From Promethearchaeia archaeon (lineage in GTDB: Archaea > Asgardarchaeota > Lokiarchaeia > Sigyniarchaeales > SOKP01), in NCBI GenBank assembly GCA_029856445.1, contig JAHQWY010000162.1, positions 1-8,218 of the forward strand: a DNA stretch of 8,218 bases, read 5' to 3'. Shown piece by piece: positions 5,513 through 8,218 of this stretch. A program made the position numbers and the translations under genes. The notes below the pieces were generated by a model. It made no database searches. It was not told the origin of the DNA and saw only the letters and a program-made list of their open reading frames with translations. Numbering within the stretch: position 1 is the stretch's first letter; each line of letters opens with the position of its first letter.

Positions 5513-7510
5513 ATGATGAGCGATGTAAGAAGAAAGCTTTGGGAACCATCCAAAAAATGGATAAAGAATGCAGAAGTAACCCATTTCATTGAGCATTTGA
5601 ACAAGAAATATAAATCCTCCATTAAAGGTGCCAAGGAATTGTATCAATGGTCGATTCACAACATCGAAGATTTTTGGGCAGCAATGTGGGATTTTGGAGG
5701 TATTATTGCTTCACAGAAGTATAATAAAGTTGTTGAAGATTTAAACATTTTTCCTGGTACTAAATGGTTCCCTGGAGCGAAACTTAATTTTGCTGAAAAT
5801 CTCTTAAAATATAAAGATAATCAGTTCGCGTTTATTTTTCAAGGTGAGACTAAAAAGACTGAACTAATCACATATGAAAATTTAAACAAACAAGTTGCTC
5901 GATTAGCAAAATCTCTTCGTGAAATTGGAGTGAAAGTTGGTGATAGAGTCGTATCATATATACCAAACCTAATTGAAACGCCTACAGCAATGCTAGCTGC
6001 AACTGCTATAGGTGCTGTTTGGGCTTCTTGTGGTGCTGAATTACAAGCAAGCGCGGTTATTGATCGATTTGCGCAAATTAAGCCAAAAGTTCTTTTTACT
6101 GTGGATGGTTATTATTATAGAGATAAAATTTTTGACATAATTCCTAATATTAAACAAGTAGTGGATGCAATTCCTTCAATCGAAAAGGTTGTTATTGTTT
6201 CTTATGTTTCAGAGCGAAAACCAGACATAAATAGTATTCCCAATGCTGTTCATTGGGATGATTTCCTTTCCAAGGAGGAGAATCCTAAACTCGAGTTCGA
6301 ACAATTACCTTTTGATCATCCTGTGTATATTATGTTTTCAAGTGGTACTACAGGGAAACCTAAATGTATGGTTCAGGGTGCCGGAGGAATTTTGATTAAT
6401 CATTTAAAAGAATTAATTTTAGCAACTGATCTTAAACGCTCAGATGTGATAATTTATATAACCGCCCCTAGTTGGATGATGTGGAATTGGTTGATAAGTT
6501 CTCTAGCCGTAGGGGCAACAATATTCTTATATGATGGAAATCCCCTCTATCCTGATCCTCTCCGTATGTTTGAACTAATTGATAAATATAAAATTTCTAT
6601 ATTTGGAACTAGTGCGTCTTATATTCATCATCTTATGGGTATTGGGGCAAAACCAGCTGGAAAATATGACTTAAGCTCACTTCGAGAAATCTCTCAAACA
6701 GCATCTACACTCTCTCCTGAGGGATTTGAATATGCGTATAGAGATATTAAAAAAGATCTTTTTTTCAATTCAATAAGTGGAGGGACCGATCTTAATGGGT
6801 GCTTTGCTTGTGCTTTGCCTATTCTTCCTGTATATTCTGGTGAAATTCAAACAAAATCATTAGCAATGAAGGTTCAGGCTTACGATGAAAATGGGGAACC
6901 AGTTCTTGATGAACAAGCTGAACTGGTATGTGAAGCGCCCTCCCCTTCAATGCCTATTTACTTCTGGGGAGATGATGACAATATGACGAAATACAAAGCC
7001 GCTTATTTTGATCATTTTAAAGAAGTTGGTAAAAATGTATGGAGACATGGTGATTATATCGTTATCCATAGTGATACTGGAGGGATTACATTCTGGGGAA
7101 GATCTGATGCTGTTTTAAAACCATCAGGAGTCCGAATTGGAACAGCTGAAATTTATAACGTAGTTGAACAGCTCCCGGAAATCGCTGATTCGTTAGTAAT
7201 TGGACAAAAGATCAGTGGTGATATCCGAATTGTAATGTTTGTATTGTTAAATGAAGGATATGAATTAACCGATGAATTAAAAGAAAAAATTAGGAAAGAA
7301 CTCCGAAAAAGAACTTCTCCAAGGCATGTACCTAAATTAATTTTACAAGCACCACCAGATGGTATTCCCTATACATTTAGTAATAAAAAGGTTGAGATTG
7401 CTGTTACTAAAATAATACATGGAATGGTTGTAGCAAATAGAGGAGCTTTAAGAAATCCAGAGTCATTAGATTTCTATGAGAACATGAAAGAAGAACTTCA
7501 AAAATTATAA
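5513..7510 (+). CDS. aacS: acetoacetyl-CoA synthetase (acetoacetate-CoA ligase, AMP-forming)
   Basis: A 665-residue member of the adenylate-forming (ANL) superfamily that activates acetoacetate with ATP and CoA to acetoacetyl-CoA, AMP and pyrophosphate. The N-terminal acetyl-CoA-synthetase-type cap ('WEPSKKWIKNAEVTHFIEHL', then 'FPGAKLNFAENLL') is present. Landmarks: P-loop FSSGTTGKPKCMV (275-287), 'APSWMMWNWLISSLAVGATI' (318-337), ISGGTD (421-426), RHGDY (511-515), 'GRSDAVLKPSGVRIGTAEIY' (529-548) and PYTFSNKKVE (619-628) with the catalytic Lys at 625. The C-terminus 'NRGALRNPESLDFYENM' is typical of this family rather than acetyl-CoA synthetase, and length and motif order resemble animal AACS (about 670 residues). 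One oddity: the residue before the catalytic Lys is Asn624, usually Gly. The ATG at 5513 is followed by a second ATG, and no clear Shine-Dalgarno site precedes it, so translation may start on a short or absent leader. Role: use of acetoacetate from amino acid, ketone-body or polyester breakdown. Confidence 0.95.
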   Translation: MMSDVRRKLWEPSKKWIKNAEVTHFIEHLNKKYKSSIKGAKELYQWSIHNIEDFWAAMWDFGGIIASQKYNKVVEDLNIFPGTKWFPGAKLNFAENLLKYKDNQFAFIFQGETKKTELITYENLNKQVARLAKSLREIGVKVGDRVVSYIPNLIETPTAMLAATAIGAVWASCGAELQASAVIDRFAQIKPKVLFTVDGYYYRDKIFDIIPNIKQVVDAIPSIEKVVIVSYVSERKPDINSIPNAVHWDDFLSKEENPKLEFEQLPFDHPVYIMFSSGTTGKPKCMVQGAGGILINHLKELILATDLKRSDVIIYITAPSWMMWNWLISSLAVGATIFLYDGNPLYPDPLRMFELIDKYKISIFGTSASYIHHLMGIGAKPAGKYDLSSLREISQTASTLSPEGFEYAYRDIKKDLFFNSISGGTDLNGCFACALPILPVYSGEIQTKSLAMKVQAYDENGEPVLDEQAELVCEAPSPSMPIYFWGDDDNMTKYKAAYFDHFKEVGKNVWRHGDYIVIHSDTGGITFWGRSDAVLKPSGVRIGTAEIYNVVEQLPEIADSLVIGQKISGDIRIVMFVLLNEGYELTDELKEKIRKELRKRTSPRHVPKLILQAPPDGIPYTFSNKKVEIAVTKIIHGMVVANRGALRNPESLDFYENMKEELQKL

Positions 7511-7516
7511 AATATA

Positions 7517-7540
7517 TCCCTTTTTATTCTCTTCTTATTC
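7517..7540 (+). terminator. pyrimidine/T-rich tract after acetoacetyl-CoA synthetase
   Basis: Seven bases after the stop the + strand becomes a T- and C-rich tract (TCCCTTTTTATTCTCTTC and on), with no hairpin. This is the form of an archaeal T-tract terminator and is the likely end of the aacS transcript. Confidence 0.4.
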
Positions 7541-7766
7541 TATAAACACAAACGCATTAGATACTCTTTAATATTCACCATAAATAATATGCAAAAAAGC
7601 CTAAGAATTTTGGACGCCATATAAAAAATTATTTTTCTTACATGAACAGTAAATGCGGTTTTCTTACAAATAGAAAAAAAGGTGAAATTTAGTTAAATTA
7701 TTTTTTTTTTCATATTAAAAGTAATATTTATAAGATAAAAGCATAATCTTTTTTAAAAAACTATAG
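7541..7766. other. AT-rich intergenic stretch without a recognisable gene
   Basis: This part of the 388-bp gap before katG holds no open frame with coding character; the longest ATG-led reading I followed, from 7589, stops after 11 codons. It contains a run of ten T at 7701-7710 that could end a short + strand transcript, and a TATA-like ATATTTATAAGATA near 7724-7737. I see no tRNA fold, tandem repeat or mobile-element end. An unannotated small RNA is possible but not supported. Confidence 0.4.
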
Positions 7767-7791
7767 CTAAATAATAATAGTTATTATTTAG
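7767..7791. promoter_or_regulatory. perfect inverted repeat with 11-bp arms upstream of katG, candidate operator
   Basis: CTAAATAATAA (7767-7777) and TTATTATTTAG (7781-7791) are exact inverse complements separated by TAG. The central 19 bp (7770-7788) agree with the bacterial Fur box consensus GATAATGATAATCATTATC at 14 positions by my count, and PerR/Fur-type regulators commonly control catalases. Much of that match is inevitable in AT-rich DNA, so regulator identity is speculative. The perfect arms are the stronger evidence. The site lies about 30 bp upstream of the likely katG TATA box. Confidence 0.5.
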
Positions 7792-7820
7792 GAATCTCTT
7801 CTGATAATCTGATTTAGATT

Positions 7821-7836
7821 CTTTATAAATTTATAC
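7821..7836 (+). promoter_or_regulatory. TATA-like box for katG
   Basis: CTTTATAAATTTATAC is a strong archaeal TATA-box match and contains the 12-bp palindrome TATAAATTTATA. It is centred about 70 bp before the katG ATG, predicting a start site near 7853 and a leader of roughly 45 nt that ends with a strong ribosome-binding site. Confidence 0.45.
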
Positions 7837-7883
7837 AATTTTCCTATTTAATAATCGTCAAAATTTAAAAATTCTCATATTAA

Positions 7884-7892
7884 AAGGAGTGA
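7884..7892 (+). promoter_or_regulatory. strong ribosome-binding site of katG
   Basis: AAGGAGTGA lies 6-9 nt before the ATG at 7899 and matches the anti-SD complement AAGGAGGTGA except for one missing G. It fixes the katG start and suggests efficient translation. Confidence 0.7.
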
Positions 7893-7898
7893 AAAATT

Positions 7899-8218
7899 AT
7901 GAAAGAAGATAGTACAAGGATTAAAAGGCCTACAGCCGGCGGTGGTATGACGATCCGAGACTGGTGGCCGAATCAGTTGAATCTCGATATCCTACACCAA
8001 CATTCCTCCAAGTCTAATCCAATGGGCGAGGATTTCAACTACGCTAAGGAGTTCAATAGTCTTGACTTGAAGTCTGTGAAGAAGGACCTCAGTGAACTTA
8101 TGACAAAGTCACAAAGCTGGTGGCCAGCGGATTTCGGTCATTACGGTCCTTTGTTCATCCGTATGGCGTGGCATAGTGCCGGCACTTACCGCCAAGGTGA
8201 CGGTCGTGGCGGCGGTGG
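7899..8218 (+). CDS. katG: catalase-peroxidase KatG (N-terminal part, cut by window end)
   Basis: The first 106 codons of a bifunctional haem catalase-peroxidase, which destroys hydrogen peroxide and has peroxidase activity; full-length proteins run to about 700-740 residues. The N-terminal signature 'RDWWPNQLNLDILHQHSSKS' followed by 'NPMGEDFNYAKEF' is characteristic, and FIRMAWHSAGTYRQGDGRGG carries the distal haem-pocket residues Arg88, Trp91 and His92. The Trp corresponds to the one joined in the Met-Tyr-Trp adduct needed for catalase activity. No signal peptide is seen in the first residues, so it is probably cytoplasmic. The fragment is about 50% G+C (161 of 320 bases), well above neighbouring genes, and after about codon 10 it uses AAG, GGC, CGT and CGC where the neighbours prefer AAA, GGA and AGA. 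This fits acquisition from a bacterium or strong codon selection. The frame is open to the edge with no sign of damage. Confidence 0.96.
   Translation, partial: MKEDSTRIKRPTAGGGMTIRDWWPNQLNLDILHQHSSKSNPMGEDFNYAKEFNSLDLKSVKKDLSELMTKSQSWWPADFGHYGPLFIRMAWHSAGTYRQGDGRGGG

Noticed and set aside
5411..5659. Open frame of 82 codons on the - strand over the aacS start and promoter
   Set aside because: Antisense to the conserved aacS N-terminus; the Phe/Tyr/Ile-rich product is typical of shadow frames in AT-rich DNA.
7589..7624. Possible 11-codon leader peptide between aacS and katG
   Set aside because: Too short, no RBS, and more than 270 bp from katG, so nothing supports translation.

Overview
The window looks like a piece of an AT-rich archaeal chromosome. 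The evidence is indirect. Coding DNA is roughly one third G+C and intergenic DNA is far poorer. Promoter-like sequences resemble archaeal TATA boxes and gene ends carry T-rich tracts. Good GGAG-type Shine-Dalgarno sites precede several genes. An ADP-forming acyl-CoA synthetase alpha subunit, a family common in archaea, is present. An Asgard (Lokiarchaeia-like) or other anaerobic, organic-acid or peptide-using archaeon would fit, but no marker gene settles this.

Layout, left to right: the 3' end of an unidentified + strand gene (1-98); a Cys-rich putative redox protein of the C_GCAxxG_C_C type (144-653, +); a tiny C2H2-like zinc-binding protein (775-1023, +); a very acidic 98-residue protein of unknown function on the - strand (1095-1391), convergent with the zinc protein across a 14-bp palindrome; an ADP-forming acyl-CoA synthetase alpha-like subunit (1520-3007, +), divergent from the acidic protein; an AbgB-like M20 amidohydrolase (3033-4481, -); an AAC(3)-family acetyltransferase (4555-5382, -); acetoacetyl-CoA synthetase (5513-7510, +), divergent from the acetyltransferase across two neighbouring inverted repeats; a roughly 390-bp AT-rich intergenic region carrying a perfect 11-bp-arm inverted repeat and a TATA-like element; and the first 106 codons of a catalase-peroxidase, katG (from 7899, + , cut by the window end).

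The central block (1520-7510) has an acyl-CoA theme. One enzyme activates acetoacetate at the cost of ATP to AMP. One subunit belongs to a class that interconverts acyl-CoA with acid plus ATP, although its ATP-grasp partner is not in view. One enzyme is a predicted amide hydrolase and one an acetyl-CoA-dependent acetyltransferase. A shared route is inference only, because the genes sit in separate or divergent transcription units. The redox protein and katG may concern thiol or oxidant handling. katG is about 50% G+C, clearly unlike its surroundings, with an abrupt change of codon use after about ten codons, which suggests transfer or strong codon selection.

I see no CRISPR array, tRNA, rRNA, insertion sequence or phage gene, and no clear case for a new multi-gene system. 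The most interesting signals are the katG composition break with its upstream palindrome, the paired inverted repeats at 5422-5473, and the diverged acyl-CoA synthetase subunit without a visible partner.
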